Positions 1 through 7,709 of a stretch of DNA of 37,300 bases are shown here, one piece after another. Numbering within the stretch: position 1 is the stretch's first letter; every line of letters begins with the position of its first letter. This DNA is from Solobacterium sp. (GTDB lineage Bacteria > Bacillota_I > Bacilli_A > Erysipelotrichales > Erysipelotrichaceae). The DNA lies in assembly GCA_017459725.1 (NCBI GenBank), contig JAFUCL010000107.1, positions 1 to 37,300 of the forward strand. Direction: 5' to 3'. The translations under genes and the position numbers were made by a program. The notes below the pieces were generated by a model, which was not told the origin of the DNA, did not search any database, and saw nothing but the letters and a program-made list of their open reading frames with translations.

Positions 1-58
1 CAAAGATTCTTCTCACTTTAACAAAATTCGTTAATTCCTTTTCTCTGTTCATTCTCAT
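1..58 (-). CDS. 5' end of an unidentified gene running off the left edge
   Basis: A minus-strand reading frame opens with ATG at 58 (second in-frame ATG at 52) and stays open to the window edge; an in-frame stop lies just upstream at 62-64, so the start must be here. The visible residues read MRMNREKELTNFVKVRRIF. The same peptide start, with a few substitutions, is encoded in a decayed copy at 7599-7674, and most differences between the copies leave a similar residue, which supports real coding. The product is not recognised. It could be a small regulator, since the decayed copy lies just before an ABC-exporter remnant, but that is inference. No good ribosome site lies at the usual spacing; a GAGGAGG at about 96-102 is too far upstream. 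Confidence 0.4.
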   Translation of the reverse strand, partial: MRMNREKELTNFVKVRRIF

Positions 59-70
59 TTTTTATTGCGC

Positions 71-112
71 TTTTCTTTTTTTTCTTGTTTTCTTTCCTCC
101 TCTTCCTTTTTC
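71..112. other. Pyrimidine tract (purine-rich on the minus strand)
   Basis: Forty-two bases contain only C and T apart from a single G at 87. On the minus strand this would be an A/G-only leader directly in front of the left-edge gene, carrying a GAGGAGG. It may affect mRNA structure or translation of that gene. No other feature is visible here. Confidence 0.4.
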
Positions 113-142
113 AGTTAAACGCATTCAAATTCTTATAAGATG

Positions 143-168
143 AAAAAGACTCCCTATTCAGGAGTCTT
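143..168 (-). terminator. Terminator overlapping the stop codon of the Na/Pi gene
   Basis: An 8-bp perfect stem (146-153 with 161-168) has a 7-nt loop that contains the TAG stop at 154-156. On the minus strand it is followed by a run of five T (143-147). The hairpin begins inside the coding sequence, so gene end and terminator are merged. Confidence 0.85.
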
Positions 169-1995
169 CTCAGTATCAGACTGCACCGGAATATTCTGGG
201 TCAGGAACGGTTCCAGTTTGCCGTAGAATTCTTCTCTGACTTCTTTGTATTCTTTATTGAACTTCTCGTTCACGCCTTCGTGAAGTCTGTATGTATAATC
301 ATGCGTATGATCTTCCAGCTCCGGATGAATCCGGGTGATTGTCGCAAGACCGATGTTGGAGCATACATCCGCAATTCTCTCAATGAAACCGAGTATATCC
401 AGGAAGTCTTTGCCCGCATAAATCGAGCATTCATTCCGGAAGATGCGGTCCATGTGATGTTCCTTCAATGTGGCTACCATGTCGTCCACAACTTCTTCCA
501 TAGGCTCAATATCTTCAGCTGCGGAAAGATCACGATATGTAAATGCCTGTTCGCTCTTGCTCAGAATCCGTTCAATGAGTTCGTGCAGCACTTTCAGTTC
601 AGACATGGCAACGTCCGAGAATTTCTGACCGTTGGCATGCATCTCCTGCGCGCTCTCCGCAATATTCATTGCGTAATCGCCCAGACGTTCAAATTCATTG
701 ACAACCTTGTAGTAGTTGTTAAGGATACGGGCCTGGTGGTCGTTGCTGACATGCGCTGAGATCTGCGGCAGATAATTGGACAGCCGGTCCGTAATCATAT
801 CAATGCTGTCTTCTTCTTTGGTGATTTCCTTCATCCGGTTTTCATCATAATTGTTTACAAGAGCCAGGGCTGCACCGATATTCCTGCGGGATGCCCGGAA
901 CATTGTCAGCAGCGCCGTATAGCAGCTTTCCAGAGCCAGCGCCGGTGTATTGATGAATACGGGGTTGAGCGCATCCATTTCATCCTTGTATGCATTCTCC
1001 TCAACCGCTTCATCCTTGACGATCATACGGCTGAGCTTCTCAAACCTGTACATGAACGGCAGCAGTATCAGGGCACAGATCAGATTGAACAGTGAGTTGG
1101 CATTGGCAATCCGTCCCGGCGATACCGGTTCAAACCAGATACCGTCCAAAGCTCCGGCTTTGCGCAGAATCAGGACGCCGGCAATAACAAGTACGGACTT
1201 GGCCAGGTTATACAGAATATGCACGATACCGACACGCTTGGAATCAACCTTGGCACCGATTGAGCAGACAATTGCAGTTGTTACGCAGTCACCGAGATAG
1301 ATACCGACAATGACCGCATACACCTCATTGAATGACAGCAGACCCGAAAGTGAAATGGCCTGCAGGATACCTACGGTTGCGGATGAACTCTGCAGCACAA
1401 ACGCCACACCCGCACCAATCAGATATCCCAGCAAAGGATTGGAGCCAAGCTGTTCGAACACTCTGTCAAAGACACCGGTAGCCGTCAGCGCATTGACTGC
1501 CCCGGTCATATTCATCAGGCCGGTGAACAGAATACCGAAACCCATGGCAATACTGCCGACTGCCTTGGCGTTGCGGAACTTCATGCCCATGATGATGATA
1601 ATGCCGATAATCAGCGCAACCGGAGCCAGTGTAGAAGGCGTAAAGAAACGCAGGATGCCTCCGGCTGACGCATCCACATCAAGCAGACGGATGATTTGTC
1701 CTGTAACTGTAGTTCCGACATTGGCACCAACGATAATACCCAGGGACTGCCGCAGGGTGATGATGCCTGCCGCAACGAGACCTGATGTAATAACGATGGT
1801 CGCAGTGGAAGACTGAATCAGTGCTGTCACAAACAGACCCAGCAGAAATGCCTTGACCGGATTGTTCGTAACACTTTCCATGATCCTTTTCAGCGCACCG
1901 GATGAAGATTCCTTCAGTCCGTCCCCCATCAGCCGCATTCCGTACAGGAACATGGCCAGTCCGCCGAACAGGGTCAAAATATCGAAAATACTCAT
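154..1995 (-). CDS. Na+/phosphate cotransporter family protein with C-terminal PhoU-like domain
   Basis: A 613-residue membrane protein of the NptA/PNaS (YjbB-like) family, predicted to couple phosphate movement to sodium at the cytoplasmic membrane. Two inverted repeats carry the family signatures QSSTAT (from Gln61) and QSSSAT (from Gln202). About eight hydrophobic segments occupy residues 1-320. The rest, about 345-590, is a charged helical region like PhoU, typical of the long bacterial members. The start at 1995 has a modest GGGGAA upstream. It is transcribed alone, ends in its own terminator and has a 14-bp palindrome upstream at 2025-2038. Direction of transport (uptake or efflux) cannot be told from sequence. 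Confidence 0.9.
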   Translation of the reverse strand: MSIFDILTLFGGLAMFLYGMRLMGDGLKESSSGALKRIMESVTNNPVKAFLLGLFVTALIQSSTATIVITSGLVAAGIITLRQSLGIIVGANVGTTVTGQIIRLLDVDASAGGILRFFTPSTLAPVALIIGIIIIMGMKFRNAKAVGSIAMGFGILFTGLMNMTGAVNALTATGVFDRVFEQLGSNPLLGYLIGAGVAFVLQSSSATVGILQAISLSGLLSFNEVYAVIVGIYLGDCVTTAIVCSIGAKVDSKRVGIVHILYNLAKSVLVIAGVLILRKAGALDGIWFEPVSPGRIANANSLFNLICALILLPFMYRFEKLSRMIVKDEAVEENAYKDEMDALNPVFINTPALALESCYTALLTMFRASRRNIGAALALVNNYDENRMKEITKEEDSIDMITDRLSNYLPQISAHVSNDHQARILNNYYKVVNEFERLGDYAMNIAESAQEMHANGQKFSDVAMSELKVLHELIERILSKSEQAFTYRDLSAAEDIEPMEEVVDDMVATLKEHHMDRIFRNECSIYAGKDFLDILGFIERIADVCSNIGLATITRIHPELEDHTHDYTYRLHEGVNEKFNKEYKEVREEFYGKLEPFLTQNIPVQSDTEKTPE

Positions 1996-2024
1996 ATATC
2001 ATTCCCCGGCTTTATAAGCCATTT

Positions 2025-2038
2025 TTATGCTAGCATAA
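2025..2038. promoter_or_regulatory. 14-bp perfect palindrome upstream of the Na/Pi gene
   Basis: TTATGCTAGCATAA is a perfect palindrome 30 bp upstream of the start codon at 1995. A second short inverted repeat (GGCTT-N3-AAGCC, about 2008-2020) lies between it and the gene. The position fits an operator; the binding protein is unknown. Confidence 0.35.
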
Positions 2039-2239
2039 GAGACCCTTTTTATAAAGCAATCCGGCTATCATCGGCGGTTTTTCAGCATTGTATGCGTTTA
2101 CAAGTACGATCGGACAGCGGGAATCTGATAAATCACCTGCAGTTCCCGCTCCTGCTTTCCGCACTTTTGGGAACAGCAACACAGGACACTTTTCTGATGG
2201 TGCAGAAGTGTTTGTCTTAATTGTTCAATATAATTCAGC

Positions 2240-2412
2240 TATAATTGACATGAGCCTGCTTGTTACGGACCGCGTTTGGAAAAGCACACTTTTTCAAACT
2301 GCCGGTTTCTTGTGATTGCTGTACATCACACAGAACCGTTTTTCTTTTATCCGGTCCGCACACCCTCATGGCTGAGAGTGTTTACAGCAAACGGCTGATA
2401 AAGGATAACGGT
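2240..2412 (+). promoter_or_regulatory. Promoter and structured 5' leader of the UbiA-radical SAM-HAD operon
   Basis: The 2003-2412 stretch has no gene. A TATAAT at 2240-2245 is a plausible -10, although no good -35 is seen. The expected RNA can form a closing stem (2266-2272 with 2352-2358, CGGACCG/CGGTCCG), a hairpin 2274-2299 with one wobble pair, and a terminator-like hairpin 2303-2338. No plus-strand gene precedes the terminator, so this could be an attenuating leader or a small independent RNA. It does not match a riboswitch class I can name with confidence. Confidence 0.4.
2303..2347 (+). terminator. Terminator-like hairpin inside the leader
   Basis: CGGTT (2303-2307) pairs with AACCG (2334-2338), and TGTGAT (2311-2316) pairs with ATCACA (2325-2330) across a 3x3 internal loop. 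The hairpin is followed by TTTTTCTTTT. It lies 66 bp before the first gene of the operon, with nothing recognisable upstream on this strand to terminate. Confidence 0.6.
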
Positions 2413-3345
2413 ATGATAAAAAACTACATAAAAATAGCCCGGCCGGATCACTGGGTTAAAAACATCTTTATTATCCCCGGAGTGGCGGTTGCCTTCTTGC
2501 TGGTGGATATGCCGCCGCTTCCGACTCTCGTGTGGAAATTTGCGGTGGGGTTTCTCGCAACATGCATGATTGCTTCGGCCAATTATGTCATCAACGAATG
2601 GCTGGATGCGGACTTTGACAAATACCATCCCACCAAGAAATACCGCCCGGTTGTCACCGAGAACATGCAGTTCGGGATCATCATTGCGGAATATATCGGT
2701 CTGGCAGCTGTCGGTATCCTGCTGTCACTGCTGATCGGCAGAGGGTTCCTGTATACGGAAATCATTCTTCTGATCATGGGAATCATCTACAACGTCAAGC
2801 CGATGCGCACCAAGGATATCCCGTTCCTGGATGTTATATCCGAGTCGGTGAATAATATGCTGCGGCTGCTGCTGGGCTGGTTCATTGTTACGGACGGTGC
2901 AGTTCCTCCGGGAAGCATTCTGCTGGGCTACTGGATGGGCGGCGCGTTCCTGATGGGTATCAAACGTTTTGCCGAATACCGCATGATCAATGATCCTCAG
3001 GTTGCCGGTCTTTACCGCAAATCCTTCGAAGCATATACATCCCAGTCGCTGCTGTGTTCAAGTATGTTCTATGCCCTGTGCTCCACCTTCTGCATGGGCA
3101 TCTTCCTGATCAAGTACCGTCTGGAATACATTCTGGCCATGCCGTTTGTCTTCCTGCTGTTTGTTTATTACCTGCACATTTCATTCAAGGATGACTCGGC
3201 TGTCCAGAAGCCCGAGAAGCTCTGGAAAGAGAAACACCTGATGATGTTTGTACTGATGATTGTCAGTATCTTCGTTGTTCTGACACTCGTTGATATACCT
3301 GCCCTGAGACTCTTCCAGGAACCGTTCCTGATTGAGCTTCGCTGA
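2413..3345 (+). CDS. UbiA-family prenyltransferase (decaprenyl-phosphate phosphoribosyltransferase-like)
   Basis: A polytopic membrane protein of 310 residues. The Asp-rich motif N61-E-W-L-D65-A-D-F-D69 fits the NDxxDxxxD site that binds prenyl phosphates via Mg2+. The N-terminal ARPDHWVKN resembles the branch that includes decaprenyl-phosphate 5-phosphoribosyltransferase rather than the quinone or heme branches. The start at 2413 is chosen for AAGGAT just upstream and because MIKNYIKIARP is the family-like start; upstream in-frame codons are not. It is the first gene of a three-gene operon, and the next gene starts 19 bp after its stop. It presumably transfers or receives a group on a polyprenyl carrier lipid; the actual substrate is unknown. 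Confidence 0.75.
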   Translation: MIKNYIKIARPDHWVKNIFIIPGVAVAFLLVDMPPLPTLVWKFAVGFLATCMIASANYVINEWLDADFDKYHPTKKYRPVVTENMQFGIIIAEYIGLAAVGILLSLLIGRGFLYTEIILLIMGIIYNVKPMRTKDIPFLDVISESVNNMLRLLLGWFIVTDGAVPPGSILLGYWMGGAFLMGIKRFAEYRMINDPQVAGLYRKSFEAYTSQSLLCSSMFYALCSTFCMGIFLIKYRLEYILAMPFVFLLFVYYLHISFKDDSAVQKPEKLWKEKHLMMFVLMIVSIFVVLTLVDIPALRLFQEPFLIELR

Positions 3346-3364
3346 TATTACGGAGGCTGTAAAT

Positions 3365-4813
3365 ATGGAAAAGAATAAAGTACTGCTCTTCTATCCTCCC
3401 GGACCGATGTTCCAGAGAGGTGAAGACCGCTGCCAGCAGAATATTGATGACGGCTCGGCACAGGCAATGCGGGCATGCAATGACCTCGGTTATGCGGCTG
3501 CTGTTCTGCTGAAAAGAGGCTATGATGTCAAGCTGCGCGACTACCAGACCGAACTGTGCACCATGCAGGATATGATCAGTGAGATTGATGCATACAAACC
3601 TGATCTCATGATGCTCAGCACAACCAACACCACGATCTTTGATGACATCAAGATCATGAATGACCTCAAGGACAGATTCGGCGGTGTCATGGTGCTGAAA
3701 GGTGCGATCTTCTATGATCCCGAACAGGAGATGCTCGATCTGCTGGATCTCTCAAAGATCGATTATATGATCGGCGGTGAAGTCGACTTCGCAATCGGTG
3801 AGGTTGCGGACTATGCACTGCGCGGTCAGGGTGATGTCAAAGCAATTGACAACATTCTGTACAAGGATGAAACCGGCAAAGTCGTAAAGACACGTTTCCA
3901 TGTCTGGGGTGAAGATCTGGACAACCAGCCCTTCCCGGCAAGACAGCTGATGAATAATGCTCTGTATACAAGACCTGATACGGATGCCCCGATGGCAACC
4001 ATCCAGACTGCCAGAGGCTGCCCTTCCAACTGTGTATTCTGTCTTACCCCGCTGATTTCCGGCAAACATGTACGTTTCAGAAGTCCTGAGAATGTCATGG
4101 CGGAACTTACCGAATGCTATGAGAAGTACGGTATAAAGGATTTCTTCTTCAAGGCGGATACATTCACGATCAATGCGGACTGGGTTGAGAAACTCTGCAA
4201 CATGATCATCAATTCACCGCTGTACGGCAATATCCACTTCACGGCGAATTCCCGCGTCAATCCGCTGCGTAAGGAAACCCTCGAACTGATGAAGAAAGCC
4301 GGCTGCTTCATGGTGGCCTTCGGTTTTGAATCAGGAAGTCCGGAAATGCTGAAACTGATCCGCAAAGGCGCAACGGTCGAGCAGAATCTGCAGGCAGCGA
4401 AATGGTGCCATGAGATTGGTCTTCCGTTCTGGGGATTCTTCGTAATCGGGTTCCCCTGGGAGACAAAAGAGCACATTATGGAAACAAAGAAACTGATTCA
4501 TAAATGTGATCCCGACTTCATTGAGATTACAATTGCCCTGCCCTTCTATGGCACTTCCCTGTATGATACATGCAAGGAAGAAAACCTTCTGGCAGAGAAT
4601 GTACTCGGCAGTGACTTCTTCCATTCAAGCATGAACGGCACAAAGTATCTGAGCATGGATGAAGTAGTCAAACTCAGAAGAGATATTCTCCTGGGCTTCT
4701 ACCTGCGTCCGAAGTACATTCTGCGCAAAGCAGGTGAATGCGTGAAACAGCCGTCCGTATTCCTGAATTACTGCAAATACGGTGTGAAGCTGGTCGTGAA
4801 TCTGTTCAAGTAA
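3365..4813 (+). CDS. B12-binding-domain radical SAM protein
   Basis: A 482-residue enzyme. Residues 1-180 form a Rossmann-like cobalamin-binding-type domain that opens with VLLFYPPGP; the DxHxxG motif is absent, as in many of this class. The radical SAM domain carries C219-x3-C223-x2-C226 for the 4Fe-4S cluster, followed by a TIM-barrel region and a C-terminal tail. The start at 3365 is preceded by GGAGG at 8-nt spacing; an ATG 11 codons upstream lies within the intergenic gap and has no ribosome site. The stop overlaps the next start (TAATG). Relatives methylate or rearrange unreactive carbons, for example HpnJ-like and BchE-like enzymes. With the UbiA neighbour, a role in building an unusual lipid-linked or isoprenoid product is inferred. 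Confidence 0.8.
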   Translation: MEKNKVLLFYPPGPMFQRGEDRCQQNIDDGSAQAMRACNDLGYAAAVLLKRGYDVKLRDYQTELCTMQDMISEIDAYKPDLMMLSTTNTTIFDDIKIMNDLKDRFGGVMVLKGAIFYDPEQEMLDLLDLSKIDYMIGGEVDFAIGEVADYALRGQGDVKAIDNILYKDETGKVVKTRFHVWGEDLDNQPFPARQLMNNALYTRPDTDAPMATIQTARGCPSNCVFCLTPLISGKHVRFRSPENVMAELTECYEKYGIKDFFFKADTFTINADWVEKLCNMIINSPLYGNIHFTANSRVNPLRKETLELMKKAGCFMVAFGFESGSPEMLKLIRKGATVEQNLQAAKWCHEIGLPFWGFFVIGFPWETKEHIMETKKLIHKCDPDFIEITIALPFYGTSLYDTCKEENLLAENVLGSDFFHSSMNGTKYLSMDEVVKLRRDILLGFYLRPKYILRKAGECVKQPSVFLNYCKYGVKLVVNLFK

Positions 4814-5478
4814 TGAAGTACAGCAGACTCTATGACATTCTGTCCGGTTATGATCTGATTCTCTTTGACATGGACGGTACGCTGTATTTCCAGAGAGCAA
4901 TGCAGATGCGAATGGCACTGAAACTGCTCGGCCATGCGGTTTCCTCAACTAAAGGAATCCGGGATATACGGATCATCTCTGTGTTCCGGAAACTGCGTGA
5001 ACAATGGGACAGCAGCACCCCGATGGATGATGCTGTACTGTACCGGCAGACAGCCGGGAAAACCGGTGCTTCGGCAGAAGAAACGGAACAGGTCATACGG
5101 AAATGGATGTTTGAAGTGCCGATGCATGCGGTGGCTACAAGTGCGGATAAAGAACTTGCCCTGGTGATTGACAAACTGCTGGCGGACGGCAGACATGTAT
5201 GCATATATTCCGATTATGAGACGGAAGGAAAGTGTGCAGCGCTGCATATACCGGATGCCGTAAGACAGTATTACTGCGGCAAAGGTGCAATCACAACCAT
5301 GAAACCGAATCCGGCCGGTATTCTCGAAGTACTGAAACAGTATCCCGATATCCCTGCGGACAAAGCGGTGATGGTCGGTGACCGGATGGACCGTGACGGC
5401 GAAGCTGCGGCACAGGCCGGCATTGCCGGTATCATTCTCGGCAAATTCAGACTGCAGAGAGAAAACGCATATAAATAA
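4813..5478 (+). CDS. HAD-superfamily hydrolase
   Basis: A 221-residue soluble phosphatase-type protein. Motif I is D19-M-D21-G-T, with Asp19 the expected nucleophile. The late acidic motif is in MVGDRMDRDGEAA near the C terminus. The ATG at 4813 shares its A with the TAA stop of the radical SAM gene, so translation is coupled; longer in-frame starts would lie inside the preceding gene. Its job is probably to dephosphorylate the product or intermediate of the two preceding enzymes, for example a polyprenyl-phospho-sugar-like compound, but this rests on context only. Confidence 0.75.
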   Translation: MKYSRLYDILSGYDLILFDMDGTLYFQRAMQMRMALKLLGHAVSSTKGIRDIRIISVFRKLREQWDSSTPMDDAVLYRQTAGKTGASAEETEQVIRKWMFEVPMHAVATSADKELALVIDKLLADGRHVCIYSDYETEGKCAALHIPDAVRQYYCGKGAITTMKPNPAGILEVLKQYPDIPADKAVMVGDRMDRDGEAAAQAGIAGIILGKFRLQRENAYK

Positions 5479-5515
5479 ACGTGTGAGGAAGTATATCTTC
5501 CCCGCACGTTTTTTT
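5477..5515 (+). terminator. Terminator of the UbiA-radical SAM-HAD operon
   Basis: The arm 5477-5491 pairs with 5497-5511 (stem with two mismatches, 5-nt loop) and is followed by a T-run to 5515. It begins at the last base pair of the HAD stop codon. Confidence 0.9.
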
Positions 5516-5542
5516 CGTTGAGCGCCGTTATGTTTCAGTGCT

Positions 5543-7288
5543 CTATATTCTTCTTAAAGAACCATCCCTGTTTCTTCTGTACGCTTTGATGATATTCCAG
5601 CCGATTTCGGTATTCCGCCAGTCAACCGCATGTCCCATTCTTTCTACTGTAATGAAGTGGTACAGCGTTTCTCCGGCATCATTCTTCCAGGTCTGTTCAA
5701 TGAATCTCTCACCGATTCTTTCACAGGTATCAGAAGCGTATCCGGTAGGTGTTTCCTCACTGAATCCCAGTACATAGTCTTTCCTGCCGCTGAACCTGAC
5801 CCAGTCTTCAATGGTTTCCGTCCAGCTGCCGTCCTCCCGTTTCTTAACCGGGAACCGGCATCCGTTCAGTCCGATAAAGTCCTGCTGTCCGACAAACTGT
5901 ACAAACGGGATCCTGAAATCATATGCTGCTTTCTTGGCATCACTGACACTGCGGATCATGGATACGGTTTCCTCAGTATCGGCAATATCTTTAAGGATAC
6001 TCTGCGGATGCATCATCACCATACTCCTGCGGGAATCCTCCAAAGTCTGATGATAGCCCCAGTTCGGTCCGTTCATAGCCACAGCACCCGCGAATATATC
6101 GGGATATGCGCATGCCAGCGCGTTGGTGAACATGGAACCCATAGAGAATCCCGATATATAGATCCTGCTCTCATCAATCGGATGCACTTCCTTCATATGA
6201 TCAATCAATGCCATGATATATTCCACATCACTCGGAATCCGGCTGTCATCCCAGATATTCCATCTCTCTTCAATGGATGGATTCGGATAGACAACAATAA
6301 AGCCTTCTCGGTCTGCGATTCTTGACCATCCGCTCTGTTCCGCACCATACAGTGCCGTACAGTCCAGTCCATGCAGGTAGAACAGCAGAGGTGCTTTTTC
6401 CTCCGTGTTTCTTAATTTCTCCGGAATATACTCATACCAGGTATGTTTGAAGCTGTTGTTATCGCCGAGACTGTCATCATCCACATGTTTGACAAATCCT
6501 TCGGCTTCAAAGTCAATCCTGGGCTGGTACAGTCCGTAAGTATCATTTCTCCACCGCCTGGTCTCTGAGAACATTCTGTCATAGACATCATCAATCAGTG
6601 CTGCGCTCAGTGCTTCTTCCGTATATCCGCTGATAATATTCTCTTTGCCGAAGTATTCCTGCGCATTGACTGCATTCAGGTAATTCCATGCGGTACTGTT
6701 TCCTTCATAGACCCAGCCTGCCTGCTGTGCGTTCCTGCCGGCCGGAATCGTATAGTCTTCAGGAAAATTTCCTACCATGACTGCAGAAGTATCCAGTGGT
6801 GACTGCGCTGCCATTGTCATCAGCATCGCTGAGCTTTCCGCATCCACACCAAGATAGTTGATCATTCCGTTGAAACCGATGACGCCGCCTTTCGATTTCG
6901 GCAATGCCGCAAAGCACCTCTGCAGATACTGGATATCGTTTTCACGGCCGCTCTCTTCCCGGTAATTCCATCCGCCTTCTGCAGGATTCGGGAATAACAA
7001 AATGATATGATACTTCTCTGCCAGTTCATCCAGTTTATACGTATGCATGGTCTCTTCAGCGCTTTCCCTGCATGCACAATTTCTGAGCACCATGAATACC
7101 TGTGTCAGTTTGTCATGCGGGCATCCTGTCTTCGGAACATACGCATACATATCACGGTCGATTCCGTCTGTTGTTTTCACTGCATTTTCCAAAACCAGTC
7201 CGCCGCCGGATGTTCCTTTCACATCTTCAAGGATCAGTTCTCCGCCGTAAGCAGAAAACTGCAGCAGTTCACTGAAGTTATCAATCAT
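5543..7288 (-). CDS. Two-module alpha/beta hydrolase (PHB depolymerase/feruloyl esterase-like)
   Basis: A 581-residue cytoplasmic protein without a signal peptide. The C-terminal module, about 285-570, is an esterase of the LpqC/PHB-depolymerase type: HG at 306-307 for the oxyanion region, nucleophile elbow G380-F-S382-M-G-S, and likely Asp470 and His553. The N-terminal module, about 35-260, has the same order of elements (VPKTG, FPNP, GGWNY) but its elbow reads G147-V-D149-A-E-S, so the serine is lost. The start at 7288 has GGAGG at 8-nt spacing. It is monocistronic, and both ends are away from the catabolic island. The substrate is unknown. Confidence 0.75.
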   Translation of the reverse strand: MIDNFSELLQFSAYGGELILEDVKGTSGGGLVLENAVKTTDGIDRDMYAYVPKTGCPHDKLTQVFMVLRNCACRESAEETMHTYKLDELAEKYHIILLFPNPAEGGWNYREESGRENDIQYLQRCFAALPKSKGGVIGFNGMINYLGVDAESSAMLMTMAAQSPLDTSAVMVGNFPEDYTIPAGRNAQQAGWVYEGNSTAWNYLNAVNAQEYFGKENIISGYTEEALSAALIDDVYDRMFSETRRWRNDTYGLYQPRIDFEAEGFVKHVDDDSLGDNNSFKHTWYEYIPEKLRNTEEKAPLLFYLHGLDCTALYGAEQSGWSRIADREGFIVVYPNPSIEERWNIWDDSRIPSDVEYIMALIDHMKEVHPIDESRIYISGFSMGSMFTNALACAYPDIFAGAVAMNGPNWGYHQTLEDSRRSMVMMHPQSILKDIADTEETVSMIRSVSDAKKAAYDFRIPFVQFVGQQDFIGLNGCRFPVKKREDGSWTETIEDWVRFSGRKDYVLGFSEETPTGYASDTCERIGERFIEQTWKNDAGETLYHFITVERMGHAVDWRNTEIGWNIIKAYRRNRDGSLRRI

Positions 7289-7440
7289 ATGTCAGTCCTC
7301 CGTAACTTCTACTGATATTGTACTGTATATCTGTTAACACTTGTTTGGTACTTTGCCGGGCATCCCGGGCTTTATACGGATGTGCATGAATATCTGCAGA
7401 TCCCTTTGAATACAATCCTGCCGTGTCGTTGTCACAGTTA

Positions 7441-7475
7441 AAAAAACGGCAGAGAACTTTCTGAAGTTCCCTGCC
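7441..7475 (-). terminator. Terminator left behind a decayed ABC transporter gene
   Basis: GGCAG-A-GAACTT (7448-7459) pairs with AAGTTC-C-CTGCC (7464-7475) with a 4-nt loop, and the minus strand continues into six T (7441-7446). The sequence is related to the terminator behind the intact ABC gene at 21539-21572. Confidence 0.8.
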
Positions 7476-7495
7476 TGTACAGTGCAGTATTCGTG

Positions 7496-7598
7496 TCAGC
7501 TTTCCTGAACGGTGATTCTGCCTTGTTCCATGCGGTAAACACGGTCCGCAATACACAAGGTTGACTTCCTGTGCGAAACCAGCAGAAGTCTTTTGTCA
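7496..7598 (-). pseudogene. 3' remnant of an ABC exporter (CydC-like) gene
   Basis: The minus strand encodes the last ~34 residues of an ABC ATPase, including LLLVSHRKSTLCIADRVYRM and ending RITVQES-stop. This is the same ending as the gene at 21600-23270 (RITAQES); about 92% of bases agree by eye over the first 95. The remainder of the gene is missing and the upstream sequence changes abruptly to a different gene fragment at about 7599. It is the tail of a deleted paralogous operon or a recombined flank. Confidence 0.8.
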
Positions 7599-7674
7599 TT
7601 TCAGTCTTCATGAAATGTTTCGCAAAGATTCTCCTCACTTTAACAAAATCCGTTAATTTCTTTTTGCTGTTCAT
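7599..7674 (-). pseudogene. 5' remnant of a gene like the one at the left edge
   Basis: Starting with ATG at 7674, the minus strand reads MNSKKKLTDFVKVRRIFAKH and continues FMKTE before it joins the ABC remnant out of frame. Bases 7623-7677 match 1-55 at roughly 90% by eye. The resulting 78-codon open frame down to 7438 is a chance fusion. No clear ribosome site is visible. Confidence 0.55.
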
Positions 7675-7709
7675 TCTTATCTTTTTTGCACTTGTCTTCC
7701 CCACAGTTT

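Noticed and set aside
2360..2412. TPP riboswitch, from GGCTGAGA followed by CTGAT and GGATAA before the UbiA start
   Set aside because: The helices of the thi-box do not form, the GCCAGCG part is missing and the last motif overlaps the ribosome site; the gene is not a thiamine gene.
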